This document shows, in pieces, positions 8,188 through 16,222 of a stretch of 64,000 nucleotides of DNA. Numbering within the stretch: position 1 is the stretch's first letter; each line of letters starts with the position of its first letter. The notes beneath the pieces are model-generated. The model saw only the letters and a list, made by a program, of their open reading frames with translations. It searched no databases and had not been told where the DNA came from. The DNA comes from Niabella agricola (GTDB lineage: Bacteria; Bacteroidota; Bacteroidia; Chitinophagales; Chitinophagaceae). A program made the position numbers and the translations under genes. The stretch is from positions 2,232,001 through 2,296,000 of the forward strand of contig NZ_JAJHIZ010000003.1 of assembly GCF_021538615.1 (NCBI RefSeq), given 5' to 3'.

Positions 8188-9963
8188 TTGAAAAAGTTAG
8201 ATAAACTGATTATTAAAGCATTTATTGGCCCGTTTGTGGCCACTTTTTTCATTACCCTGTTTGTATTGGTAATGCAGTTTTTCTGGCTTTGGATCGACGA
8301 TTTTGTGGGCAAGGGGCTGGATGCCTTCACCATTCTGAAATTCATCTGGTATCAAAGCGCCGTACTGATTCCCCTGGCCCTTCCCCTGGCTGTATTGCTT
8401 TCTTCGCTGATGACTTTTGGAAACCTGGGAGAAAGCTTTGAACTGGTGGCCATAAAGTCTTCCGGCATTTCCCTGCTGCGTTTTATGCGGCCGCTGGTAG
8501 GCGTAACCCTGCTGATCAGTTTCTGCGCCTTTCTCTTTGCCAACTACGTTATTCCCGTTGCACAGCTGAAATCGCGCACCATGCTGGCAGACATTGTGCT
8601 GGCCAAGCCAGCATTTGATATCAAGGAGGGTGTATTTTATGATAAGCTGGACCGGTTTGCCATCAAGATCGGGAAAAAAGAAAAAGATGACAGCACCATC
8701 CGCGACCTGATCGTTTTTGAGAACAATTATGGCTCCCTGCAGGATAATTTCATTATTGCCAAAAACGGCACCATGAAGCCCTCGCCCGACAAGCGCTTCC
8801 TGGATATCGTTTTCAGAGACGGGTGGCGTTACCAGGAGCGGGGCAGCCGGACGGATTCCGCTACCGAATACATTCGCCTGGGTTTTAAGGAATATAAAAT
8901 GCAGCTGGACATCAGCGCCTTTAACTTTAAGGCTTCCAGCGACAGCAATAACCGGAATAACGAGCGGGTATTGAGTATGCGGCAACTGGATAAAGCGCTG
9001 GACTCTATGACCCGGTACACACAGATGGAGGTAGAACGCTATCAGAACAGCCTGGTAAACACGTTCAGCCTGCTGCAGTACCGCGACAGTGTCGTGAAGG
9101 GCGCTACCATCCCGGATTCAATCCTGAATTTCAAAAAAAATAAAGACGCATTTTTAGGGCTGGATTCCGTTACCGGAAAAGCAAAAGCAACCCTCCTCCC
9201 CGTAAAAACCGATACCGCATCCAGAAAGAAAGAAACGGTAAAAACGCCGCCGGCCAGGAAACGACGGAGAACAAAAGCGCCGAAATACAAGCGGCTGCAT
9301 TTTGCCATCGATACGCTTAAAATAGCAGATACGTCGAAAAAGACGGCTCTTGTAAAAGCCGACTCATTGAAAAAGAACAGCCGTGACAGCGGAACCGCAA
9401 AAAAAGATACCGCGAAGAAAATCATCAAACCGCAGCAAAAAAATGCAAATGTCTTTATGGCCTTTTTGCCAGACAGCGCACTGTCTAATATAAAGGAACG
9501 GGCCAGCGGCACCATTACGGTGGTAAAGGATAATGCCAATATGAACCTGACCAGCATTCAGGAACAGGAAAAAAATATTCGCCGCTATAAGATCGAATGG
9601 CATAAAAAAATAGTGCTGGCACTGGCCTGCTTCCTGATGTTTATGATCGGTGCGCCGCTGGGATCCATCATCCGTAAAGGCGGACTTGGTACGCCGATGA
9701 TCTTTGCCATTGCCTTTTTCCTGGTATTTTATTTTTCATCCAACACCGGGGAAAAAATGGCCAAGGAAGGAAGCCTTACGCCGTTCTCGGGCATGTGGTT
9801 GTCTACTTTTATTTTAGCCCCCATCGGCGCATTCCTCACCTATAAGGCGATGCACGACTCGAACCTGTTTAATAAAGAATTTTATCACCGCCTGAAACGT
9901 AAGATAGAGCGATATATCCGGACGCGGAGAGGCCGCAGCAACGCGAACCGGAAAACCGCATAA
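8188..9963 (+). CDS. LptF/LptG family permease (lipopolysaccharide export)
   Basis: A 591-residue inner-membrane permease of the YjgP/YjgQ family, which with LptB and LptC extracts LPS from the inner membrane. The N-terminus (KKLDKLIIKAFIGPF, FFWLWIDDFVGKGL) and the IPLALPLAVLLSSLMTFGNL segment are characteristic. Three helices lie in residues 15-125 and three more in about 475-565. The start is TTG at 8188; no closer ATG preserves the conserved N-terminus. Residues about 310-430 are a Lys/Thr/Ala-rich, low-complexity periplasmic insertion not found in proteobacterial LptG. The CDF gene follows after 10 bases. Confidence 0.9.
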   Translation: MKKLDKLIIKAFIGPFVATFFITLFVLVMQFFWLWIDDFVGKGLDAFTILKFIWYQSAVLIPLALPLAVLLSSLMTFGNLGESFELVAIKSSGISLLRFMRPLVGVTLLISFCAFLFANYVIPVAQLKSRTMLADIVLAKPAFDIKEGVFYDKLDRFAIKIGKKEKDDSTIRDLIVFENNYGSLQDNFIIAKNGTMKPSPDKRFLDIVFRDGWRYQERGSRTDSATEYIRLGFKEYKMQLDISAFNFKASSDSNNRNNERVLSMRQLDKALDSMTRYTQMEVERYQNSLVNTFSLLQYRDSVVKGATIPDSILNFKKNKDAFLGLDSVTGKAKATLLPVKTDTASRKKETVKTPPARKRRRTKAPKYKRLHFAIDTLKIADTSKKTALVKADSLKKNSRDSGTAKKDTAKKIIKPQQKNANVFMAFLPDSALSNIKERASGTITVVKDNANMNLTSIQEQEKNIRRYKIEWHKKIVLALACFLMFMIGAPLGSIIRKGGLGTPMIFAIAFFLVFYFSSNTGEKMAKEGSLTPFSGMWLSTFILAPIGAFLTYKAMHDSNLFNKEFYHRLKRKIERYIRTRRGRSNANRKTA

Positions 9964-9973
9964 TCGGATCACC

Positions 9974-10975
9974 ATGACAACACAAGGCTCAAGGCAGAAC
10001 CTGAAGATCCAGAAATGGGTGGCTGCAGTATCGCTGCTGTTACTCATCGTGAAATCGATCGCCTACTTTTCAACGCATTCTGTAGCTGTTCTTACCGATG
10101 CACTGGAAAGCATTGCCAATGTAGCGGCAGGATTCATCGGGCTTTATAGTCTTTACCTGGCGGCACAGCCCCGGGATGAGAACCATCCTTACGGTCATGG
10201 AAAGGCCGAATTCCTATCCGCTGCGATAGAAGGCACCCTGATCGGCATTGCCGGCCTGATCGTATTGTATAAAGCGATCGATCAGCTGGTGCACCCGCAA
10301 ACATTGCACAAATTAGACCTGGGCATCATCCTGGTAGCAGCCACTGCCATTGTCAATTATGCATTGGGCAGCATTTGCATCGCCACCGGCAAAAAGAATC
10401 ATTCCATTGCGCTGGAAGTCAGCGGCCGGCACCTGCAAACCGATACCTACTCCACGATTGCAGTGATTGCAGGACTGGCGCTTGTATTTTTTACAAGGAT
10501 CTTTTGGCTGGATTCTATCGTAGCCATCCTGCTTACCATATTGTTGCTGCGCACATCCTATATCATCCTGCGGCGTTCCATTGCCGGCATCATGGATGAA
10601 GCAGATCAACAATTATTGGAAGAAATGATCGCCTATATCAATAAAAACCGGCTGGAAAACTGGGTAGACCTACACAATTTCAGGGTGATCAAATACGGCA
10701 GTGTGCTGCATATCGACTGTCATTTAACGGTGCCCTGGTACCTGAATGTTGCGGAAGCGCATCACGAAATTGACCAGCTAGCGGCATTGATCAGGAATGA
10801 GTACGGAGAATCGGTAGAATTCTTTGTCCATTCCGACGGGTGCAAGCCGTTCCAGTGCCCGCTCTGCCGCAAGCAGGATTGCCCGGTACGCCAGGCATCC
10901 TTTGAAAAAACAATTCCCTGGACCCTGGATAATGTACTTCAGAATCAGCGGCACCGGCTGAAGGCCAAAAGCTAA
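9974..10975 (+). CDS. cation diffusion facilitator (CDF) metal transporter
   Basis: A 333-residue divalent-metal/proton antiporter. Six membrane helices are visible. Metal-site residues are in the second helix (Asp42 in THSVAVLTDALES) and the fifth (HLQTDTYSTI), with HPYGHGKAEF at 71-80. The cytoplasmic C-terminal domain ends with an unusual cysteine-rich stretch, CKPFQCPLCRKQDCPV, at about 291-306, which could bind Zn or Fe. It starts 10 bases after the LptG-like stop, so the two may be co-transcribed. Confidence 0.92.
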   Translation: MTTQGSRQNLKIQKWVAAVSLLLLIVKSIAYFSTHSVAVLTDALESIANVAAGFIGLYSLYLAAQPRDENHPYGHGKAEFLSAAIEGTLIGIAGLIVLYKAIDQLVHPQTLHKLDLGIILVAATAIVNYALGSICIATGKKNHSIALEVSGRHLQTDTYSTIAVIAGLALVFFTRIFWLDSIVAILLTILLLRTSYIILRRSIAGIMDEADQQLLEEMIAYINKNRLENWVDLHNFRVIKYGSVLHIDCHLTVPWYLNVAEAHHEIDQLAALIRNEYGESVEFFVHSDGCKPFQCPLCRKQDCPVRQASFEKTIPWTLDNVLQNQRHRLKAKS

Positions 10976-11110
10976 ACCAGGCGCTCCCTGTTCCGGTTAA
11001 AGGAGTGTTACCAGTGGCTGAATTAAATAAATACTGCATCAACCCTTGAAGTATTAGCTTTTTCAACCAATTGTTTCTTAACTTTATAACCGAACATTTG
11101 TTATTCATAT

Positions 11111-11518
11111 ATGCTCACAAAAAAATCACAATATGCCTTTAAAGCACTGGGCTACCTGGCTGATAAGCAGCAGGAAGGCCCCGTGCTGATTTCCGAAATT
11201 TCAAAAAAGAAAAGGATCCCGTTAAAATTCCTGGAGAACATCCTGCTGGAGCTTCGCAAAGCCGGTATCCTGGAAAGCAAAAAGGGCAAAGGCGGTGGTT
11301 ATTTTTTTAAACAAAACCCGGCAGAGGTAAAGATGGCTACAATCATACGGCTGATCGACGGCCCTATTTCCATGTTGCCCTGTGTGAGCCTGTACTTTTA
11401 TGAACGCTGCAAAAACTGCGATGAAAAACACTGCGGGCTGCATGATGTTATGAAACAGGTTCGGGATGTAACCCTTGAGGTATTGGAAAGCCGTACCCTG
11501 GCCGATCTGAAGGATTAG
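11111..11518 (+). CDS. Rrf2 family transcriptional regulator with four cysteines
   Basis: A 135-residue winged-helix regulator. Residues 1-60 form the Rrf2 HTH (KKSQYAFKALGYLA, ISKKKRIPLKFLENILLELR), followed by the GKGGGY wing. Cysteines at 91, 100, 103 and 108 lie where IscR/NsrR/RirA proteins bind an Fe-S cluster. Four rather than three cysteines in this loop is notable. Rrf2 proteins sense Fe-S status, nitric oxide, iron or, for CymR, cysteine supply. Its position about 2 kb before the sulfate-assimilation genes and their shared operator makes a sulfur-regulon role a reasonable inference, not a demonstrated one. Start is the ATG at 11111. Confidence 0.9.
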   Translation: MLTKKSQYAFKALGYLADKQQEGPVLISEISKKKRIPLKFLENILLELRKAGILESKKGKGGGYFFKQNPAEVKMATIIRLIDGPISMLPCVSLYFYERCKNCDEKHCGLHDVMKQVRDVTLEVLESRTLADLKD

Positions 11519-11626
11519 GATTCCCGGGTTAATCCCATTTCTTTTCAAAAAAATCCGGATGCCCTTCCGCCGTCTTTATTTTTCAGGTTGTTAATAGCAT
11601 AGAACCTGCCAGTTCTTCCTAACTCA

Positions 11627-11655
11627 GAAAGGCTGGCCCTTCGGACCAACCTTTC
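11627..11655. terminator. hairpin between convergent genes
   Basis: GAAAGG at 11627-11632 pairs with CCTTTC at 11650-11655, with further TGG/CCA and CC/GG pairing inside. It lies between the ends of the Rrf2 gene and the collagen-like lipoprotein gene. No strong U-tract follows on either side. Confidence 0.4.
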
Positions 11656-11680
11656 GACAAATGACCTTGTACGGGATTAT

Positions 11681-12664
11681 TTATTGCGGCATCTTAAAGT
11701 ATTGCATTACCGCGTCGTAATTTTTAAAATCTACATTCTTCATTGCCACGGCATTGATGCTGCCGGGTATGATCACATAACGGTATTGTAACAGGGTGGA
11801 AAGGTTAACACTGTTACTATTGTCATGCGTAAAACGGGTAACGCATATCTTCCCGTTCATTGGTATATAGTTGATGGTATTGGGCTTGCCGCCTGCATTC
11901 GATGTATAGGGCAACACAAAAGTTCCGCCTCCAAAGGTAAAATACACCTGGATGGAAGCGTTGTTCAGAACAGCCGATGTAATATCCGCAGCCGTAATAT
12001 ATCCTACTTTAACACTTGTATTGTCAATTGTACTATCATTAAAACTCGTTGCATATTTCCAGCCCGAGTAAATGACATTTGCGGTTCCGGGATCTCCTTT
12101 TGGTCCTACTAACGTAACCGGCACTCCCCAGCCTGCCGGCGTTTTAGGGCCAAACAAATTATAGGAGTTTTTATCCAGGTAATAATCGCCTACAACTCCT
12201 ATACCAACAGATGGAGCACCCGTACCTGAAAGAATGGTATTGCCGTTTGCACCGTTTAGCCCATTGGTTCCATTTGAGCCCGCAGCACCTGTAGCACCCG
12301 TTGCACCTGTAGCTCCTGTAGCCCCCGTGGCGCCGGTTGCGCCCGTTGCTCCTGTAGCGCCGGTTGCGCCCGTTAGGCCAGTTGATCCTTTCAGGTTAAG
12401 CGGGCTTCCCCAGCCCGCGGCTACTTTAGGGCCATAAAGGTTTGAGGTAGCAATATCCAGGTAAAAATCACCTGTTTGCCCAACCGTAGTTGCAGGCACT
12501 CCGCTTCCGCTAAGTATCTGACTTCCGTTGGGGCCCGTCATGCCCTGTATTCCGGTAGCTCCTGCTGGACCCTGGGCGCCGGCAGGCCCGGCAGGTCCGG
12601 TATCACCTTTTTTACAGGCGGCCATTAAGATGACAAATCCCAATAATAATAGTTCTTTACGCAT
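11681..12664 (-). CDS. collagen-like repeat lipoprotein
   Basis: A surface or periplasmic lipoprotein of about 327 residues. The ATG at 12664 gives a lipoprotein signal ending LMAAC (Cys17); the upstream extension to 12730 adds a tail without a signal peptide and was rejected. Two collagen-like Gly-X-Y blocks (GDTGPAGPAG..., and GLT followed by nine GAT triplets) alternate with two copies of a roughly 42-residue module (ILSGSGVPATTVGQTGDFYLD and ILSGTGAPSVGIGVVGDYYLD). A C-terminal beta-rich domain follows. The layout resembles collagen-like adhesins or tail-fibre-like stalks. Function is unknown. Confidence 0.85.
   Translation of the reverse strand: MRKELLLLGFVILMAACKKGDTGPAGPAGAQGPAGATGIQGMTGPNGSQILSGSGVPATTVGQTGDFYLDIATSNLYGPKVAAGWGSPLNLKGSTGLTGATGATGATGATGATGATGATGATGATGAAGSNGTNGLNGANGNTILSGTGAPSVGIGVVGDYYLDKNSYNLFGPKTPAGWGVPVTLVGPKGDPGTANVIYSGWKYATSFNDSTIDNTSVKVGYITAADITSAVLNNASIQVYFTFGGGTFVLPYTSNAGGKPNTINYIPMNGKICVTRFTHDNSNSVNLSTLLQYRYVIIPGSINAVAMKNVDFKNYDAVMQYFKMPQ
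12283..12372. repeat. 9-base tandem repeat encoding Gly-Ala-Thr triplets
   Basis: About ten tandem 9-base units (GCN CCN GTN on the plus strand) encode the (GAT)n collagen-like tract of the lipoprotein. Third positions differ between units, so the tract is not a perfect microsatellite but could still vary in length. Confidence 0.85.
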
Positions 12665-12897
12665 CGTTTTAATTTTTATGTTTATAAAGAGAATCGGTGC
12701 ATCAAAATTATTAGAGCGTACCGCCGCCACTTTCAGGAGATTCCCTCCTTTTTTATCGTATAAATACGTTATTTATATACCGCTAAAAGACACAGGGATG
12801 ACTTTATTATAAATGCTCTAAGGGCCATGCAGGTTGTTCCACATTCTTTAATCCGCTATCTTTAAGGCCTGTTAGGCTTATTAAAAACCAACAACCA

Positions 12898-13512
12898 ATG
12901 CACAAAGACTTCAATGTGAGAAAATCAACCGACAAAGAGGATTATACGAATTCACTGCTAACGAGGGAATCAAAATGGTGGAAAAAAATGCTGAATGTTC
13001 AGTATCCCTACAAAAGGAACATTACGGGTTTGAAACCCGGGTTTGTGCTGGACATTGGTTGTGGCCTGGGCAGGAATCTGCTGCATTTAAATGGCAATGG
13101 GATCGGGGTCGATCATAATGAAACCTCTGTTAGGGAATGCCGCGCCCGGGGACTAAAAGCGTTTACAAATACTGAATTTGAAAAAACGGAATATTACAAG
13201 CCCCGCAGTTTCGATTCTCTTTTACTAGCACATGTAGCAGAACATATGGGCACAGCGCCGGCTGCAGCATTGTTAAATCAATACCTCCCGCTGCTTAAAG
13301 AAAATGGAAAGATCATTGTTATAACACCGCAGGAGGCCGGTTACCGGTCGGACGACACCCATGTGGAATTTATTGACTTTGCTAAGGTTCGGGAAATTTT
13401 CAAACAACTGGGATACCGGCCAACGAAACAATATTCCTTTCCCTTTTCGCGGGCGGCCGGAAAAATGTTTAAATACAATGAATTTGTCAGTGTTGGCGAA
13501 CGCGTTCATTAA
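12898..13512 (+). CDS. class I SAM-dependent methyltransferase
   Basis: A 204-residue protein with the SAM-binding motif VLDIGCGLGRN (about residues 50-60), an acidic motif II (GIGVDHNE) and the later LLAHVAEHM segment of the Methyltransf_11/25 fold. The substrate is not evident. The C-terminal region (FSRAAGKMFKYNEFVSVGER) is typical of small-molecule methyltransferases. It has no close operon partner; the next gene begins after 274 bases containing an operator. Confidence 0.88.
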   Translation: MHKDFNVRKSTDKEDYTNSLLTRESKWWKKMLNVQYPYKRNITGLKPGFVLDIGCGLGRNLLHLNGNGIGVDHNETSVRECRARGLKAFTNTEFEKTEYYKPRSFDSLLLAHVAEHMGTAPAAALLNQYLPLLKENGKIIVITPQEAGYRSDDTHVEFIDFAKVREIFKQLGYRPTKQYSFPFSRAAGKMFKYNEFVSVGERVH

Positions 13513-13722
13513 CAGCCGTTAGCCTGTTTTCAGTTATCAGTCCTCAGCTATCAGCCGTCAGGGTCCGACAATTAATACCCACCAGACAGCACATCAAGCC
13601 CGGAACGGCCCCTTTGGATCTTGTTATTGAGATTTGGCTCTTTAGAATCTTGATTATTTTTCTTTTTTCACCATTTTTTTGCACTTCCATTCAAATATTT
13701 TGTCGTACCTTGCAAACCACCC

Positions 13723-13745
13723 TATTAGTCTACTTGATTAGTAGG
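13723..13745 (-). promoter_or_regulatory. operator A: CTAC-N7-GTAGACTAAT element before peroxiredoxin/cysH
   Basis: Read on the minus strand this is CCTACTAATC followed by AAGTAGACTAATA. CTAC and GTAG are 11 bases apart start to start, exactly as in the sites at 17506, 24874, 26646 and 26821. It ends 41 bases before the peroxiredoxin ATG. No clear promoter match could be assigned here. Confidence 0.65.
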
Positions 13746-13786
13746 TTTATTGAAGAGCTATTTTGTCACTAAAAACTGTTTAAATT

Positions 13787-14422
13787 ATGTCATTAAGATT
13801 AGGAGATACTGCCCCGGATTTTACCGCGCAGTCCACTGAAGGAGAAATTCATTTTCATGAGTACCTGGGCGATTCCTGGGGCGTTTTATTTTCGCATCCG
13901 GCAGATTACACGCCTGTTTGTACTACCGAGCTGGGAAAAACGGCGCTGCTGAAAGGTGAATTTGAAAAACGTGGTGTAAAGGCACTGGCGGTAAGCGTAG
14001 ACCCGCTGGATTCGCACCTGGGCTGGAAAAATGACATCAATGAAACACAAAACTGTTCCGTTGATTTTCCGATCCTGGCAGACCCCGACAGGAATATCGC
14101 CACCCTTTATGATATGATTCACCCCAATGCTTCTGAAAAGGCAACCGTACGTTCCTTATTCATCATCGGGCCCGATAAAAAGATCAAACTGATCATCACC
14201 TATCCTGCTTCTACCGGAAGAAACTTCCAGGAGGTGCTACGGGTAATCGATTCCCTGCAACTGACCGCCAATCACAGCGTGGCGACTCCGGCCGACTGGA
14301 AGCATGGTGAAGATGTAATTGTAGTGCCTTCTATCAGCACCGCAGATGCCATCCAGAAATTTCCAAAAGGTGTCAAAGAGGTAAAGCCTTACCTGCGTTA
14401 TACACCACAACCGAATCTTTAA
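13787..14422 (+). CDS. 1-Cys-type peroxiredoxin (Prx6 subfamily)
   Basis: A 211-residue thiol peroxidase that reduces hydroperoxides. The peroxidatic Cys45 lies in PADYTPVCTTE, with the PASTGRNFQEVLRVIDSLQ block and the long C-terminal arm (WKHGEDVIVVPSIS) of the Prx6/AhpC-TSA group. An additional Cys near residue 88 is not in a resolving position typical of 2-Cys enzymes. It lies behind operator A and 74 bases before cysH, so it may lead the sulfate-assimilation transcript. Pairing with sulfur metabolism would fit protection against peroxide during thiol synthesis. Confidence 0.92.
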   Translation: MSLRLGDTAPDFTAQSTEGEIHFHEYLGDSWGVLFSHPADYTPVCTTELGKTALLKGEFEKRGVKALAVSVDPLDSHLGWKNDINETQNCSVDFPILADPDRNIATLYDMIHPNASEKATVRSLFIIGPDKKIKLIITYPASTGRNFQEVLRVIDSLQLTANHSVATPADWKHGEDVIVVPSISTADAIQKFPKGVKEVKPYLRYTPQPNL

Positions 14423-14435
14423 TTTTTAGTTTATC

Positions 14436-14475
14436 GTTTATGGTTTATAGTTGATACCGACTATAAGCCATAAAC
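14436..14475. repeat. intergenic inverted repeat between peroxiredoxin and cysH
   Basis: Arms GTTTATGGTTTATAGT (14436-14451) and ACTATAAGCCATAAAC (14460-14475) pair over 16 positions with one G:T and an 8-base loop. A similar, more diverged arrangement of the same words (GTTTGTGGTTTGTG, CATAAACG) fills 20115-20160 before cysI. No U-tract follows. Confidence 0.6.
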
Positions 14476-14496
14476 CTTAAACCACAAACAGCAAAC

Positions 14497-15192
14497 GTGT
14501 TTACAGAAGAACAGATACAGGAAATAGAGCAGGCCTCAACGGCGGATGCGTTAAAACTGGTAACCGACCGGTTCCCGGAGGCTACTGTTTTCTCTACGTC
14601 ATTAGGCCAGGAAGATCAGGTATTAACGGAAATGATCGCCACCAACAAGCTTCCGGTACGGATCTTTACACTGGATACCGGGCGCCTGTTTTCCGAACAT
14701 TACGATTTGTTGGAGAAAACCAATGCCCGTTACAAAATAAATATAGATGTTTACTTTCCCGAAGCTTCGGATGTGGAAGCCTACGTAAAAGCCAAAGGGG
14801 TGAACGGGTTCTATGAATCGGTTGACAACCGCAAGGAATGTTGTTTCATCCGGAAAGTGAAGCCCCTCAACCGGGCGCTGACCGGGGCAAAGGTATGGAT
14901 CACCGGACTGAGAAGCGAACAATCGGATAACCGGAAAGATATGAAAATGCTCGAATGGGATGCGGACCGAGGACTTTATAAATTCAATCCGCTGATCCAT
15001 TGGAGTTATGATGAAATGCTGCATTACATTAAGGAAAAAAACATTCCTTATAACCCGCTGCACGACAAAGGATTTATTAGCATCGGCTGTGCTCCCTGTA
15101 CCCGGGCTATTGAGCCTGGAGAAGATCCCAGGGCCGGCAGATGGTGGTGGGAGGTTTCGCATAAAGAGTGCGGACTGCATGTACACCAATAA
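14497..15192 (+). CDS. cysH: adenylyl-sulfate (APS) reductase, CysH family
   Basis: A 231-residue enzyme that reduces activated sulfate to sulfite with thioredoxin. The nucleotide-binding PP-loop-like motif is VFSTSLGQED (31-40). Cys115-Cys116 and Cys198-x2-Cys201 form the four-cysteine set that ligates a [4Fe-4S] cluster, which marks the APS-specific bacterial type rather than PAPS-specific E. coli CysH. The catalytic Cys225 is in KECGLH. The start is GTG at 14497. cysD follows after 85 bases containing a small ATCCGC/GCGGAT hairpin. Confidence 0.95.
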   Translation: MFTEEQIQEIEQASTADALKLVTDRFPEATVFSTSLGQEDQVLTEMIATNKLPVRIFTLDTGRLFSEHYDLLEKTNARYKINIDVYFPEASDVEAYVKAKGVNGFYESVDNRKECCFIRKVKPLNRALTGAKVWITGLRSEQSDNRKDMKMLEWDADRGLYKFNPLIHWSYDEMLHYIKEKNIPYNPLHDKGFISIGCAPCTRAIEPGEDPRAGRWWWEVSHKECGLHVHQ

Positions 15193-15277
15193 TGGGATCC
15201 CGATCAATGCCAACCTTGAAAAGACCATTTTTGATTGTTAAAAAAATCCGCAAGGCGGATCTGTATAAAAAGAACGT

Positions 15278-16186
15278 ATGGGTGAGTACACATTAGATTA
15301 CCTTGAGCAACTTGAGGCTGAAAGCATTTATATTTTCAGGGAGGTTGCCGCACAATTTGAAAAACCGGCCCTGCTTTTCAGCGGCGGTAAAGATTCGATA
15401 ACGCTGGTGCAACTGGCAAAAAAAGCATTCGCTCCCGGAAAGATTCCTTTCCCGCTGGTACACATTGATACCGGCCACAATTTCCCGGAAGCCCTCGCCT
15501 ACCGCGACGCCCTGGCAAAAGAAGTGGGGGCCGAGCTGATCGTACGCAAAGTAGAAGACACCATAAAACAAAAACACCTTACGGAGCCTAAGGGTAAATT
15601 TGCCAGCCGCAACTGGCTGCAGATCCACACGCTGCTGGATACCATTGAAGAATTCAAGTTTGATGCCTGCATCGGCGGTGCCCGGCGTGATGAGGAAAAG
15701 GCCCGTGCAAAAGAGCGGATCTTTTCTGTAAGAGATGAATTTGGCCAGTGGGAACCTAAGCTGCAGCGCCCGGAATTATGGAACATTTATAATGGCCGGA
15801 TCCACAAAGGCGAAAACGTGCGGGTATTCCCCATCAGTAACTGGACGGAGCTGGATGTATGGAGCTATATCAAAAAAGAAGCCATTCCCCTTCCATCTAT
15901 TTATTTTGCCCATGAACGCGAAGTGATTGAACATGAAGGCCAGTTGATCGCCGTTTCCGACTATATCACCATCGACGAAACCGATGTGATTTCCACAAAA
16001 AAAGTACGCTACCGTACCGTAGGCGATATGACCTGTACTGCCGCTGTAGAATCCAGTGCCACAACGCTGGATGAAGTGGTAAACGAAATTATGGCCACCC
16101 GTATTTCCGAAAGAGGCGAAACCCGGATCGATGATAAAGTAACGGAAGCCGCAATGGAAGACCGGAAAAAAGGCGGGTACTTTTAA
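15278..16186 (+). CDS. cysD: sulfate adenylyltransferase subunit 2
   Basis: The catalytic ATP-sulfurylase subunit makes APS from sulfate and ATP, driven by the CysN GTPase. The PP-loop SGGKDS is at residues 35-40. The family blocks HIDTGHNFPE, GGARRDEEKARAKER and PISNWTELDVW are present, and the protein is the usual 302 residues. cysN follows after 36 bases of AT-rich sequence made of repeated TCTAAAT words. Confidence 0.97.
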   Translation: MGEYTLDYLEQLEAESIYIFREVAAQFEKPALLFSGGKDSITLVQLAKKAFAPGKIPFPLVHIDTGHNFPEALAYRDALAKEVGAELIVRKVEDTIKQKHLTEPKGKFASRNWLQIHTLLDTIEEFKFDACIGGARRDEEKARAKERIFSVRDEFGQWEPKLQRPELWNIYNGRIHKGENVRVFPISNWTELDVWSYIKKEAIPLPSIYFAHEREVIEHEGQLIAVSDYITIDETDVISTKKVRYRTVGDMTCTAAVESSATTLDEVVNEIMATRISERGETRIDDKVTEAAMEDRKKGGYF

Positions 16187-16222
16187 ATTCTAAATCTGAA
16201 AATCTAAATTCTAAATTGCTCA

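Noticed and set aside
8197..8985. 262-codon minus-strand frame opposite the LptG-like gene
   Set aside because: It is antisense to a well-supported membrane protein and its sequence is Gln/His-rich shadow coding.
12283..12372. Possible CRISPR-like array
   Set aside because: The repeats are 9-base coding triplets with no spacers and no cas genes.
12234..12437. Plus-strand frame made of Ala-Pro-Val repeats
   Set aside because: It is the antisense of the Gly-Ala-Thr tract of the collagen-like lipoprotein.
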